DNA of 34,110 bases from Bacteroidales bacterium (GCA_029010575.1 JAQXKS010000008.1:1-34110), one strand, 5' to 3'; shown: positions 16,576 through 24,519, counted from the stretch's first letter. Notes: generated from the sequence alone by a model not told the origin. Made by a program: numbers and translations.

Positions 16576-17400
16576 ATGAAACCATCCATCTCATTTATAG
16601 GGGCGGGAAATGTCACTTTCAGATTCTCGCACGCTCTGCATGAAAAGGGTTACACTATTGACAAAATCTTCAATCGAAGCCAGGAAAATGCCAAGAAGGT
16701 AATCCGCATGCTCTCTGCCAACGGTTCAGACGCTGCGGTGGCTGCATCCCTAGACGAGCTATTCGACAGTTCCATCATTATAATAGCTGTAACCGACAAG
16801 CAACTCCCGGAAGTGGTTTCACATCTCCTTCCCATTGCCATAGACAGAACGGAGAGCGGGAAAAAGAACCCCATATTTCTACACACATGCGGAGCTGAGG
16901 ATATTGCTGTATTCAACTCACTGGTGCTCACAGGCTGCAAATGCGGTGTCCTCTACCCTCTGATGACACTCAACAGAAACAAGAACGTAGAATTTAAGGA
17001 TGTCCCTCTCCTTCTGGAGGCGACAGAGTCATCTATCGAGCCGGTGCTCGAAGCAATTGCGACTGACCTTGGGTCAGAACACTATTTCTACTCATCGAAA
17101 GATCGTCTCAAGATGCACGTGAGCGCAGTCTTTACGTGTAATTTTGTCAATTACATGCTTACACTCGCTTTCGAGATTGTAGGACGAGATCAGCCCCTAT
17201 TGCTTCCCGGAACGGTAGAATCTGTGCGAAACAGTTTTCTTCACTCGCCACAGGCAGCTCTGACCGGTCCTGCAAAAAGGGGCGACTTAGAGACGATCGA
17301 GAAGCATTTGAACCTGCTCAAGGAGATGGGAATGGAAGAGCAGGCACAGCTCTACTCTCTCATTTCAGAGAATATCATGAAAAGACAAAAGGATAAATAG
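16576..17400 (+). CDS. Rossmann-like / DUF2520 oxidoreductase-like protein
   Basis: A 274-residue protein with an N-terminal NAD(P)-binding Rossmann fold (SFIGAGNVTFRFSHALHEKGY, where the usual third Gly of GxGxxG is absent), and a C-terminal helical DUF2520 domain (LKMHVSAVFTCNFVNYM, and PQAALTGPAKRGDLETIEKH). The architecture is like ketopantoate reductase or pyrroline-5-carboxylate reductase. The substrate is not known. Its stop is 9 bases before the HAD-Maf gene, so it is probably part of the same operon. Confidence 0.88.
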   Translation: MKPSISFIGAGNVTFRFSHALHEKGYTIDKIFNRSQENAKKVIRMLSANGSDAAVAASLDELFDSSIIIIAVTDKQLPEVVSHLLPIAIDRTESGKKNPIFLHTCGAEDIAVFNSLVLTGCKCGVLYPLMTLNRNKNVEFKDVPLLLEATESSIEPVLEAIATDLGSEHYFYSSKDRLKMHVSAVFTCNFVNYMLTLAFEIVGRDQPLLLPGTVESVRNSFLHSPQAALTGPAKRGDLETIEKHLNLLKEMGMEEQAQLYSLISENIMKRQKDK

Positions 17401-17409
17401 AGAACAAGT

Positions 17410-18501
17410 ATGCCAAATTATAACTACAAAGTCAAACTTCACAAAATCAAAGCCTTTGCATTCGATGTGGATGGTGTGCTCACTAGCGGAGACGTTATCT
17501 CCACCCCTGACGGAGACCTTCTCAGGTCATTTGACGCGAAAGATGGTTTCGCGCTCAGGGTTGCGGTGAAAAGAGGATACCCTGTTGCCATTATAACAGG
17601 TGGATGTTCGGAGAGTATTGCAAAAAGATTCAGGACACTTGGAATTCCAGATAGTGATGTCTATCAGAGATCAAAGAACAAAATTCCTGATTTTCTGGAT
17701 TTTTGCAAAAGATACTCAATCTCTCCGGATGAAGTGGCCTTTGCCGGTGATGACATACCGGATATTCCGGTGATGAAAATCTGTGGTCTTGCCGTAGCTC
17801 CTGCAGATGCGGTCAGACAGGTCAAGGAGTGCGCTGACTATGTTTCACTTTACGATGGAGGAAGAGGATGTGTAAGAGATCTTGTAGAACAGACTCTTGT
17901 AGTCCAGCATAAATGGGAAAAACCCTCCTCAGTGCCCAGAATAACTCTTGCCTCTGCATCCCCCAGAAGGAAAGAACTTCTGAGCGGTCTGGGCTATCCT
18001 TTTCAAGTAGAGCTATCCGGAGAGGTTGATGAATCCTATCCCGATGGTACACCGGTCGAACTCGTGGCGCAGACTATTGCTATCAGAAAGAGAGACTGTT
18101 TCCATAGGAAACTGCGCGAGAACGAGATTCTTATTACCGCCGATACGGTAGTAATCTGCGATGGAGAAATTTTAGGCAAGCCCGCTTCGGCTGAGCTGGC
18201 ACACATGATGCTCAGAAAACTCTCCGGTAAGAGTCACCAGGTCATAACAGGCGTGACGATTACCGCTGCAGATGGACAGAGCAGCTGCTTCTCCACCAGT
18301 TCAGACGTGACATTCGCCAACCTGGACGATGAAGAGATAAGTTTCTATATCGAGCACTACAAACCTTTCGACAAGGCTGGTGCATACGGTATCCAGGAAT
18401 GGATAGGTTTCATAGGAATAACCTCCATTACTGGCTCTTACTTCAATGTCATGGGGCTTCCTGTCCAGCGCCTCTACACTGAACTCAAGCGTTTTTTGTA
18501 G
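17410..18501 (+). CDS. Fusion of KdsC-like HAD phosphatase and Maf nucleotide pyrophosphatase
   Basis: A 363-residue two-domain protein. Residues about 10-165 are a C0-type HAD phosphatase close to KdsC, which removes phosphate from KDO 8-phosphate: DVDGVLTSG at 19-27, IITGG, and GDDIPDIPVM for the metal site. Residues about 177-363 are a Maf domain, which hydrolyses non-canonical or regular NTPs: ASASPRRKELL at 181-191, ADTVV at 244-248, DKAGAYGIQE at 321-330 and FNVMGLP at 345-351. In many Bacteroidota these are neighbouring separate genes, so this is a fusion across a 12-residue linker. All key motifs of both halves are kept. Confidence 0.92.
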   Translation: MPNYNYKVKLHKIKAFAFDVDGVLTSGDVISTPDGDLLRSFDAKDGFALRVAVKRGYPVAIITGGCSESIAKRFRTLGIPDSDVYQRSKNKIPDFLDFCKRYSISPDEVAFAGDDIPDIPVMKICGLAVAPADAVRQVKECADYVSLYDGGRGCVRDLVEQTLVVQHKWEKPSSVPRITLASASPRRKELLSGLGYPFQVELSGEVDESYPDGTPVELVAQTIAIRKRDCFHRKLRENEILITADTVVICDGEILGKPASAELAHMMLRKLSGKSHQVITGVTITAADGQSSCFSTSSDVTFANLDDEEISFYIEHYKPFDKAGAYGIQEWIGFIGITSITGSYFNVMGLPVQRLYTELKRFL

Positions 18502-18517
18502 ATTAGGCTTTCATAGA

Positions 18518-20215
18518 CTATATCCCCCTGCAGATATCGCATTTACCACATACAGGAGTGTCGTCACTAATCCCTGAAAAATAACTTGACAGGTATTGTG
18601 AACGGCACTTGTCTGTTTTCAAATATCCTATCATGGCATCAATCCTGCTCCGATACACAAGCTTTCTGGATTCATACTCCTTGGATGGCAGATAGAGATT
18701 GTCTGGTGTCAGACGTTCGTTGAACAGTGTCAAAAGGGGCGAACGCACCCTTGGGATATACGTAAGTACATTCATTCTGGAGAGGTATAACAGATTTGCC
18801 TTGACACTCTCTACAGTACTCATAGTCATTCTGGCAATAAACTCTTCATCAACAGCAACCGGCATTGAGAAAAGTCCGGGATAGAGTCTCATAATTCCCT
18901 TTACAAACCTGTCTATCTGCTCGTTTTTCAGCTGGATATTGTAGAGTTCATCCCTGTATACCTTGAACATTATCCTCGTAGGATTGTCAAATTCATCGGA
19001 TAGAGACCAATAGCCGAATTTTTCCAAATGGCGTATAGCACTATGGGCCATAGATGCATTCACTCTGTACCGTCTGACAAAATCCATCAGATTAAACTTG
19101 AAAGTCATTCCGCCGCCCTGTCCATATGCCAATTCAAGAAATTGGAAGACCTTCTGATAAATATCCGCAACAAAATCAAGAGATGGAAATTCCGACCTGA
19201 AGACCGATTCAAGTTTTTTGATATCTGTAACATTCCATAACAGGATTGCCTTCGACTCTTTTCCGTCCCTGCCTGCCCTGCCGGCCTCCTGATAATAGGA
19301 CTCGACAGAATCCGGAATATCAAAATGGCATACAAAGCGCACATCACTCTTGTCGATTCCCATACCGAAGGCATTGGTAGCCACCATGATACGTGTTTGG
19401 CCATCGAGCCATTTCTGCTGTTTCAACAAGCGTTCCTGTGCAGATAACCCTGCATTGTAAAAATCCGCTGATATATTATTGGCATTCAGGAAGTCAGATA
19501 CCATACGAGTTCCCTTTCTGTCCCTGACATAGACAATACCGGTTCCCGGGTATTTCGAACAGGCTAAAAGCAGTTTGCCGTACTTGTCCTCACACCTTCG
19601 CACTATGTAGCTGAGATTGGGCCTTAGAAAGCCGGAACAGAAGCAGAGCGGCTCCCTGAAGTCTAATTTCTGCATAATATCCTGAGCCACAGGCACTGTT
19701 GCAGTGGCAGTAAGGGCAATTACAGATACGCCTGGCAAATATGTTCTAAGGTCTGAAATTCGAAGGTAATCAGGTCTGAAATCATAGCCCCATTGACTGA
19801 TGCAATGTGCCTCATCTACAACAATATACGATACCTTCATCTTCTGTACGCGAGAGATAAAAAGATCTGTCTTGAGACGTTCTGGGGAAAGATAGAGGAA
19901 TTTGTAGTCTCCATAACATGCGTTGTCCAATGCAATGTCAATCTCTCTACCGGTCATACCTGAGTGTATGGCAATTGCCCTTATTCCTCTCATTTTCAAA
20001 TTGTTTACCTGATCGTTAATGAGTGAAATCAGAGGCGATACCACGATAGCTGTCCCCTCACGCATGAGTGCCGGAATTTGGAAGCAGATTGATTTTCCAC
20101 CTCCGGTAGGCAAAATCGCCAAAACATCCTTACCATCTAAGGATGAGGAGATTATATCTTCCTGAAGAGGTCTGAACGAATCATATCCCCAAATTTTTTT
20201 TAAGATTTCTTTCAT
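18518..20215 (-). CDS. recQ: RecQ-family ATP-dependent DNA helicase, short form
   Basis: A 3'-5' DNA helicase for repair and recombination. The helicase core has Walker A LPTGGGKS, the DEAH box in VVDEAHCISQWG, the SAT-like TATATV, and QEAGRAGRDG (motif VI). After the core comes a winged-helix-like segment and, at the extreme C-terminus, a zinc-type cluster (CRSQYL, then CGKCDIC). There is no HRDC domain, so it resembles the shorter RecQ/RecS forms. I chose ATG 20215 rather than GTG 20221, which lies inside the -7 box. Converges with the HAD-Maf gene, with 16 bases between stops. Confidence 0.93.
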   Translation of the reverse strand: MKEILKKIWGYDSFRPLQEDIISSSLDGKDVLAILPTGGGKSICFQIPALMREGTAIVVSPLISLINDQVNNLKMRGIRAIAIHSGMTGREIDIALDNACYGDYKFLYLSPERLKTDLFISRVQKMKVSYIVVDEAHCISQWGYDFRPDYLRISDLRTYLPGVSVIALTATATVPVAQDIMQKLDFREPLCFCSGFLRPNLSYIVRRCEDKYGKLLLACSKYPGTGIVYVRDRKGTRMVSDFLNANNISADFYNAGLSAQERLLKQQKWLDGQTRIMVATNAFGMGIDKSDVRFVCHFDIPDSVESYYQEAGRAGRDGKESKAILLWNVTDIKKLESVFRSEFPSLDFVADIYQKVFQFLELAYGQGGGMTFKFNLMDFVRRYRVNASMAHSAIRHLEKFGYWSLSDEFDNPTRIMFKVYRDELYNIQLKNEQIDRFVKGIMRLYPGLFSMPVAVDEEFIARMTMSTVESVKANLLYLSRMNVLTYIPRVRSPLLTLFNERLTPDNLYLPSKEYESRKLVYRSRIDAMIGYLKTDKCRSQYLSSYFSGISDDTPVCGKCDICRGI

Positions 20216-20220
20216 AATCA

Positions 20221-20228
20221 CAAATATA
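20221..20228 (-). promoter_or_regulatory. -7 promoter box of recQ
   Basis: The minus strand reads TATATTTG, ending only five bases before the recQ ATG at 20215. Transcription would start at or within a few bases of the start codon, giving a nearly leaderless mRNA. Confidence 0.5.
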
Positions 20229-20232
20229 TGAA

Positions 20233-20240
20233 TATTTTTG
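20233..20240 (+). promoter_or_regulatory. Candidate -7 promoter box of pckA
   Basis: TATTTTTG matches TAnnTTTG, 85 bases before the pckA ATG. It would give a leader of about 80 bases. No strong -33 TTG is visible. Confidence 0.4.
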
Positions 20241-20325
20241 GCAAAAATTTTGCTGGAAGCCCAATTCGGTAAAGATTTTTAAAAACAGTTGAAAATTAAC
20301 AATAAAGCAACATATATCAAATAAA

Positions 20326-21930
20326 ATGGCAAATATAGATTTAACTAAGTACGGCATTACAAATGCCACAAAAGTGATTTACAATCCCTCATACGAAGAA
20401 CTTTACAAAGCAGAGATTGATCCTTCACTCACCGGATACGAAGTAGGACAGGAAACAGAACTCGGAGCAGTGAATGTGATGACAGGTATCTATACCGGAC
20501 GTTCTCCTAAAGACAAATTCTTCGTAATGGACGAAGTATCTAAAGACACTATCTGGTGGACTTCAGATGAATACAAGAATGATAATAAGCCTGTTACCAA
20601 AGAAGCTTGGGCACAGCTCAAGGACTTGGCAGCTAAAGAGCTTTCCAACAAGACTCTTTATGTAATGGATACATTCTGTGGTGCTAACGAAAACACCCGT
20701 CTTAAAATCCGCTTTATCATGGAAGTGGCTTGGCAGGCTCATTTCGTAAAGAACATGTTCATCCGTCCCACAGAAGAAGAACTGGCAAATTATGGCGAAC
20801 CCGATTTCGTAGTGCTTAACGCTTCAAAGGCAAAAGTTGAAAACTACAAAGAACTGGGTCTCAACTCTGAAACTGCTGTTGTGTTCAACCTCACTGAAAA
20901 AATGCAGGTTATCATCAACACATGGTACGGTGGAGAAATGAAGAAAGGTATGTTCTCATACATGAACTATCTCCTTCCTTTGAAGGGTATAGCTTCAATG
21001 CACTGTTCAGCAAACTGTGACGACAAGGGAGAAACAGCTATCTTCTTTGGACTCTCAGGAACAGGAAAGACCACCCTTTCAACTGATCCCAAACGCCGCC
21101 TTATCGGTGACGATGAACATGGCTGGGACGATGATGGTGTATTCAACTTCGAAGGCGGATGCTACGCTAAGGTAATCAACCTTTCTAAAGAGAACGAACC
21201 CGATATCTACAATGCAATCAAGAGGAACGCCCTTCTGGAAAACGTTACCGTTGACAAGAACGGAGTTATCGACTTCTCTGACAAGAGCGTAACCGAAAAT
21301 ACTCGTGTATCTTACCCTATCTACCACATTAACAACATCGTTAAACCGGTTTCAAAGGCAGGTCACGCTACCAAGGTTATCTTCCTCACCGCAGATGCAT
21401 TCGGTGTTCTTCCCCCTGTATCTAAACTCACCCCTGAACAGACTCAGTACTACTTCCTTAGTGGTTTCACCGCTAAACTTGCCGGTACTGAAAGAGGAAT
21501 TACCGAACCTACTCCTACTTTCTCAGCTTGTTTCGGTGCTGCATTCCTTTCACTTCATCCTACCAAATACGGTGAAGAACTCGTAAAGAGAATGAAGAAT
21601 TCAGGTGCTACCGCATATCTGGTGAACACAGGCTGGAATGGAACAGGAAAACGTATCTCCATCAAAGATACCCGTGCAATCATTGACAGAATCCTTGACG
21701 GTTCGATAGACAGGGCTGAAACTATCACCATCCCTATGTTCAACCTCGAAGTTCCTACCGCCCTTGAAAATGTTGACACACACATTCTCGATCCTCGTAA
21801 CACTTACAGCACTCCTGCTCAGTGGGAAGAAAAGGCAAAAGACCTCGCGGGTAGATTTATCAAGAACTTTGAAAAATTCACTGGAAACGATACCGGCAAG
21901 GCACTCGTTGCAGCAGGTCCAAAGCTCTAA
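20326..21930 (+). CDS. pckA: Phosphoenolpyruvate carboxykinase (ATP)
   Basis: Converts oxaloacetate and ATP to phosphoenolpyruvate and CO2. In Bacteroidales it typically runs in the CO2-fixing direction on the fermentative route to succinate. The 534-residue length is normal for the ATP-dependent form. Visible motifs are [10 protein letters not shown] (58-67), the kinase 1a loop [11 protein letters not shown] (242-252), and the metal site [11 protein letters not shown] (259-269). Codon use is strong and uniform, as expected for a highly expressed gene. Its terminator is interrupted by the insertion sequence. Confidence 0.97.
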   Translation: MANIDLTKYGITNATKVIYNPSYEELYKAEIDPSLTGYEVGQETELGAVNVMTGIYTGRSPKDKFFVMDEVSKDTIWWTSDEYKNDNKPVTKEAWAQLKDLAAKELSNKTLYVMDTFCGANENTRLKIRFIMEVAWQAHFVKNMFIRPTEEELANYGEPDFVVLNASKAKVENYKELGLNSETAVVFNLTEKMQVIINTWYGGEMKKGMFSYMNYLLPLKGIASMHCSANCDDKGETAIFFGLSGTGKTTLSTDPKRRLIGDDEHGWDDDGVFNFEGGCYAKVINLSKENEPDIYNAIKRNALLENVTVDKNGVIDFSDKSVTENTRVSYPIYHINNIVKPVSKAGHATKVIFLTADAFGVLPPVSKLTPEQTQYYFLSGFTAKLAGTERGITEPTPTFSACFGAAFLSLHPTKYGEELVKRMKNSGATAYLVNTGWNGTGKRISIKDTRAIIDRILDGSIDRAETITIPMFNLEVPTALENVDTHILDPRNTYSTPAQWEEKAKDLAGRFIKNFEKFTGNDTGKALVAAGPKL

Positions 21931-22006
21931 ATCTTTATAAGATAACTAAAAAAGAGGCTGACTAAAAGTCTGATGTGACCCCCAAAAGTTGGACGGTTTA
22001 ACATTA

Positions 22007-22798
22007 TTAAAAGGCGCTCTTAGATTGGAATAAAGCTCGGTATTGCACCGGGCTTTTTCCATTTAGCCTCAGTTTGATCCTATCATTGTTATAATAGTGT
22101 ATATATTTAATCAGTTCTTTCTTGAACTGTTCAACACTATCCCATTCCTGCAAATATAGCAATTCTGACTTCATTAGTCCAAAGAAGTTCTCCATCATCG
22201 CATTGTCCAGACAATTGCCTTTGCGAGACATGCTTTGTATTATATCTTTATCTTTTAATGCTTTCTGATATCTATAATGCTGATAATGAATGCCTTGATC
22301 TGAATGTAGAACGAGTCCTGTTAGTATTGGAGTTTTCTTAAAGGCCTTATCCAACATTGTCATAACCATATGCTGATTAGGACTATAAGATATACTGTAA
22401 GAGATTATTTCTCCATTGAACATATCCAATATAGGAGAAAGATATATCTTCTTGCCTTTTATCTTGACTTCAGTAACATCAGTCGTCCATTTCTGGTTCG
22501 GTGCTGCAGCAACAAAGTCTCTATCTATAATATTAGGGGCTATTTTGCCGACCTCGCCCTTATATGACTTATATCTGACTTTCTTACGCTTTCCATGCAG
22601 TTTCATCTCAACCATAAGCTTTTGCACCTTCTTATGATTGATAGTGATACCATTAGAGCGCAGCTGAGCAGTTACTCGTCTGTAGCCATAACGACCTTTA
22701 TGAGTTTCATATATACGCCTAATCGATTGCCTTATATCTTCATTCTCATCAGGTTCTTGAAGTCGCTTTGTATGATAGTAGTATGTCGCTCTTGCCAT
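22007..22798 (-). CDS. IS3-family transposase OrfB (DDE catalytic part)
   Basis: Carries the integrase catalytic domain: D107 (WTTDVTEV), D167 (LHSDQG) and E203 (MMENFFGLMKSE), with 35 residues between the second Asp and the Glu. The N-terminal HTH_21-like region (THKGRYGYRRVTAQLR) is also typical. The listed ATG is internal: the frame is open upstream through QELRQEHDLEILLKKTG and joins OrfA by a -1 shift at the A7G run (22915-22908), giving an OrfAB fusion covering about 22007-23367. Confidence 0.93.
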   Translation of the reverse strand: MARATYYYHTKRLQEPDENEDIRQSIRRIYETHKGRYGYRRVTAQLRSNGITINHKKVQKLMVEMKLHGKRKKVRYKSYKGEVGKIAPNIIDRDFVAAAPNQKWTTDVTEVKIKGKKIYLSPILDMFNGEIISYSISYSPNQHMVMTMLDKAFKKTPILTGLVLHSDQGIHYQHYRYQKALKDKDIIQSMSRKGNCLDNAMMENFFGLMKSELLYLQEWDSVEQFKKELIKYIHYYNNDRIKLRLNGKSPVQYRALFQSKSAF

Positions 22799-22839
22799 CC
22801 CAGTTTTCTTGAGAAGAATCTCAAGATCATGTTCTTGCC

Positions 22840-23367
22840 TTAGTTCTTGGATGGCTTCCGCCCAATCTCTTTGAGACGGTTTTCCCTTGCTTCTACTAAG
22901 GCTTTTACTTTTTTTAACAGAGCATTCTCCGCTTCCAGTTCCTTAACACGTAACTGTAAGAGTTCTAGCTCTGTCATCTCTTCCGGTTTCTTTTTCTTAG
23001 GTCTTCCCATATCGTTCTTTGGCGGTCTACCGCGCGTCTTAAATACATCCAGGTATTCATATCCCTGCTCCCTGGCTATCTTACACCACTTGGAGATAAC
23101 TGAGCGGGCAATTAAGTGTTTTGCACTTAACTCCGTCAAAGATACAGATTCTATGAGATGTTCGCTAACAATCTGTAATCTCATTTCTTTAGTTGGCTTG
23201 GTGTAGGAGTGACGCTTGAGACCATCTTCACCATGCAACCTATACCGTTCGACCCAAACAAATAGGTCTGTTCTATTAACACCATAATGTTCTGTAACCT
23301 GTCTTTCAGTATAACCTGACAAGTAACGTTTAACAGCTTCCAGCTTAATTTCAAAACAAAATTTCAT
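22840..23367 (-). CDS. IS3-family transposase OrfA (DNA-binding part)
   Basis: A 175-residue protein with two helix-turn-helix regions, as in IS150-type OrfA: KLEAVKRYLSGYTERQVTEH and VSLTELSAKHLIARSVISKW. A basic linker (RGRPPKNDMGRPKKKK) and a leucine-zipper-like segment (LELLQLRVKELEAENALLKK) follow. The slippery A7G run lies directly after the zipper, where programmed -1 frameshifting would make the OrfAB transposase. The start ATG 23367 is 8 bases from a hairpin in the right end. Confidence 0.92.
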   Translation of the reverse strand: MKFCFEIKLEAVKRYLSGYTERQVTEHYGVNRTDLFVWVERYRLHGEDGLKRHSYTKPTKEMRLQIVSEHLIESVSLTELSAKHLIARSVISKWCKIAREQGYEYLDVFKTRGRPPKNDMGRPKKKKPEEMTELELLQLRVKELEAENALLKKVKALVEARENRLKEIGRKPSKN

Positions 23368-23374
23368 AACAAAA

Positions 23375-23404
23375 CCCCGAAAGTTTTTTGTCTAACTTTC
23401 GGGG
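23375..23404. repeat. Perfect hairpin at the right end of the insertion sequence
   Basis: CCCCGAAAGTT (23375-23385) pairs perfectly with AACTTTCGGGG (23394-23404), with an 8-base loop. It overlaps the right terminal repeat and lies just upstream of the OrfA start. Such hairpins in other insertion sequences block translation from outside transcripts. Confidence 0.75.
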
Positions 23405-23608
23405 TTCATGTCAGTCAATATGACGATTAGTCAGTCTCTTTTTTTCTTTTCATATATGGTTACTTCGGGAGTATGTGCAATCCCTACCATCCTCCCTCCT
23501 GAAAACACAATATAAAAATTTAGCTATTCTTTTGATAGTCAAAGGAATAGCTTACATAAACTCAAACTGACATGGCAGCAGAATTGAAGCCACATATTGA
23601 GGAGGTGG

Positions 23609-23724
23609 CGGTAGGGTAAGTTTGGATGGCGTGGCCCCGTGAACGGGAGGGAACCGCGACGCAGTCGTGGGAGGGATGAAGTCGGAACTCGTTCCGACGG
23701 AACCAAGCAAAACTTACCCTACCG
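23609..23724 (+). ncRNA. Candidate structured RNA: cloverleaf with a 15-bp closing helix
   Basis: CGGTAGGGTAAGTTT (23609-23623) pairs perfectly with 23710-23724. Inside lie three hairpins: 23636-23639 with 23644-23647 (UGAA loop), 23654-23660 with 23664-23670 (one G-U), and 23681-23687 with 23692-23698. The linkers are purine-rich (AGGGAA, GAGGGATGAA). A terminator-like hairpin follows at 23759-23784, so a plus-strand transcript is possible. I recognise no named RNA family. A DNA-level role, such as a non-autonomous mobile element with 15-bp terminal repeats, is also possible. Confidence 0.5.
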
Positions 23725-23758
23725 TCCCTATCATCATATCGATATAAATACGAAAAGA

Positions 23759-23795
23759 GGTGACTAAATCACTTATTAGTCACCCCATTCTTTTA
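23759..23795 (+). terminator. Terminator-like hairpin downstream of the cloverleaf
   Basis: GGTGACTAA (23759-23767) pairs perfectly with TTAGTCACC (23776-23784), 8-base loop, followed by a weak T-rich tail (CCATTCTTTTATT). The stem resembles the pckA terminator stem, suggesting a common terminator style in this genome. Confidence 0.55.
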
Positions 23796-23818
23796 TTCTG
23801 TTATGTACGTCGGGCAGC

Positions 23819-23882
23819 CAGCCTCTGGAGGAACTCCGTTCCGCTTCGCTTGTTATTTGCAACATCCAGAAGGCTGTTTTTT
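23819..23882 (+). terminator. Terminator-like hairpin with six T
   Basis: CAGCCTCTGGA (23819-23829) pairs with TCCAGAAGGCTG (23865-23876) with one bulged A, and six T follow (23877-23882). The loop is long and contains a second small hairpin (GGAAC/GTTCC). No gene precedes it, so it may end an unannotated transcript. Confidence 0.55.
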
Positions 23883-23935
23883 CGCAAAGTTATTTCCCTG
23901 TTATATTTGGTAACTTTGTTGTTAGCACTCAGCGC

Positions 23936-24006
23936 ATAATAGCCAACACGATAGCGAACCGATAGCGAACATGATTGCGAACATGATAACCAACATGATA
24001 GCGAAA
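23936..24006. repeat. Tandem repeat of a 11-12 bp unit
   Basis: Six head-to-tail copies of a unit close to ATGATAGCGAAC: copies start at 23936, 23949, 23960, 23971, 23983 and 23995. Two are 11 bases and identical, the others 12 bases with one to three changes. In the minus-strand frame they encode repeats of YHVR/NHVR. Confidence 0.8.
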
Positions 24007-24251
24007 GTGAACATTATAGATTAAACGCTCGTTGCAGTAACACTCTATCTCGATCACCAGCTCTTTCAATACTTTCAACACGCCCTTAATCCTGATATAT
24101 TTCTCGATTTTGCTCAAAAGTACGGAAGAGATTCACGCTATGCTATAAGAACCGCTGCGCCGGGCACTTTCAAAGGATTATAGCAGGTTTTATCGTGATC
24201 TGTTTGGTTAGAGTGAGCATGATAGAGCATTAGTTTGAGAGTAAAATGAAA

Positions 24252-24378
24252 TCAGTGCACAGTAACCCTGCTCAGAGACCATTCTGAAGGGGGTGCTCGT
24301 TCACTGGAGCCCTCCCTAGGGCCTCAGTGCACAGGCATGTGCCCCAGAGTGCGTTCTGAGGCCTATGCCCGTTCACTG
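24252..24378. repeat. Duplicated 55-bp dyad element
   Basis: Copies at 24252-24306 and 24324-24378 share fixed blocks at the same offsets: TCAGTGCACAG (1-11), CAGAG (22-26), TTCTGA (31-36), TGC (43-45) and CGTTCACTG (47-55). The bases between differ. Each copy is an imperfect dyad (CAGTG with CACTG; CAGA with TCTG). The 17-base spacer contains the palindrome CCCTAGGG. Confidence 0.75.
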
Positions 24379-24519
24379 TTTTCACTTTACTTACCATCAG
24401 TCACCACTTTGGCGTCATTTCTCACTATGAACGCTACCGCACGACTTGCCGATGAACACATCCACAGTCCGTTGGCGTCCTACTTCGCGATGAACGTTTC
24501 TGCACAGCCACCCTATTTT

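Larger units (their letters stand above)
21971..23413 (-). mobile_element. IS3-family insertion sequence (IS150 type), complete
   Basis: The element is 1443 bp. Its ends are imperfect 24-base inverted repeats, 21971-21994 and 23390-23413, which match at 19 of 24 positions and begin TGA. Both sides are flanked by the same three bases GTC (21968-21970 and 23414-23416), the target duplication expected for this group. It carries two overlapping reading frames on the minus strand, with a slippery A7G run for fusion by -1 frameshifting. It looks intact and recently inserted. Confidence 0.92.
21953..23445 (+). terminator. pckA terminator split by an insertion sequence
   Basis: The left arm AGAGGCTGACTAA (21953-21965) pairs with TTAGTCAGTCTCT (23427-23439), 13 pairs with one G-T, followed by a T run (23439-23445). 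The two arms are separated by the complete IS at 21971-23413. Without the IS and one copy of the GTC duplication, the loop would be 15 bases. The coordinates cover both arms and the intervening IS. Confidence 0.82.
23417..24519. other. 1.1-kb gene-poor, structure-rich intergenic region
   Basis: I see no convincing protein gene between the insertion sequence and the clpB stop. The stretch holds, in order, a bulged hairpin (23522-23552), a cloverleaf-like element (23609-23724), two terminator-like hairpins (23759-23784 and 23819-23882), two tandem -7-like boxes (23902-23909 and 23911-23918), a 12-bp tandem repeat (23936-24006), a duplicated 55-bp dyad (24252-24378) and a pair of degenerate repeats (24409 and 24472). 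A 62-codon frame on the minus strand (24117-23929) starts with TTG and runs through the tandem repeat; I do not count it as a gene. Confidence 0.7.

Noticed and set aside
23936..24006. CRISPR array
   Set aside because: The units are 11-12 bases with no spacers and no cas genes nearby.
23929..24117. 62-codon frame containing YHVR repeats
   Set aside because: It starts with TTG inside a promoter-like box and most of its C-terminal half is the DNA tandem repeat. Kept as a finding but not called as a gene.
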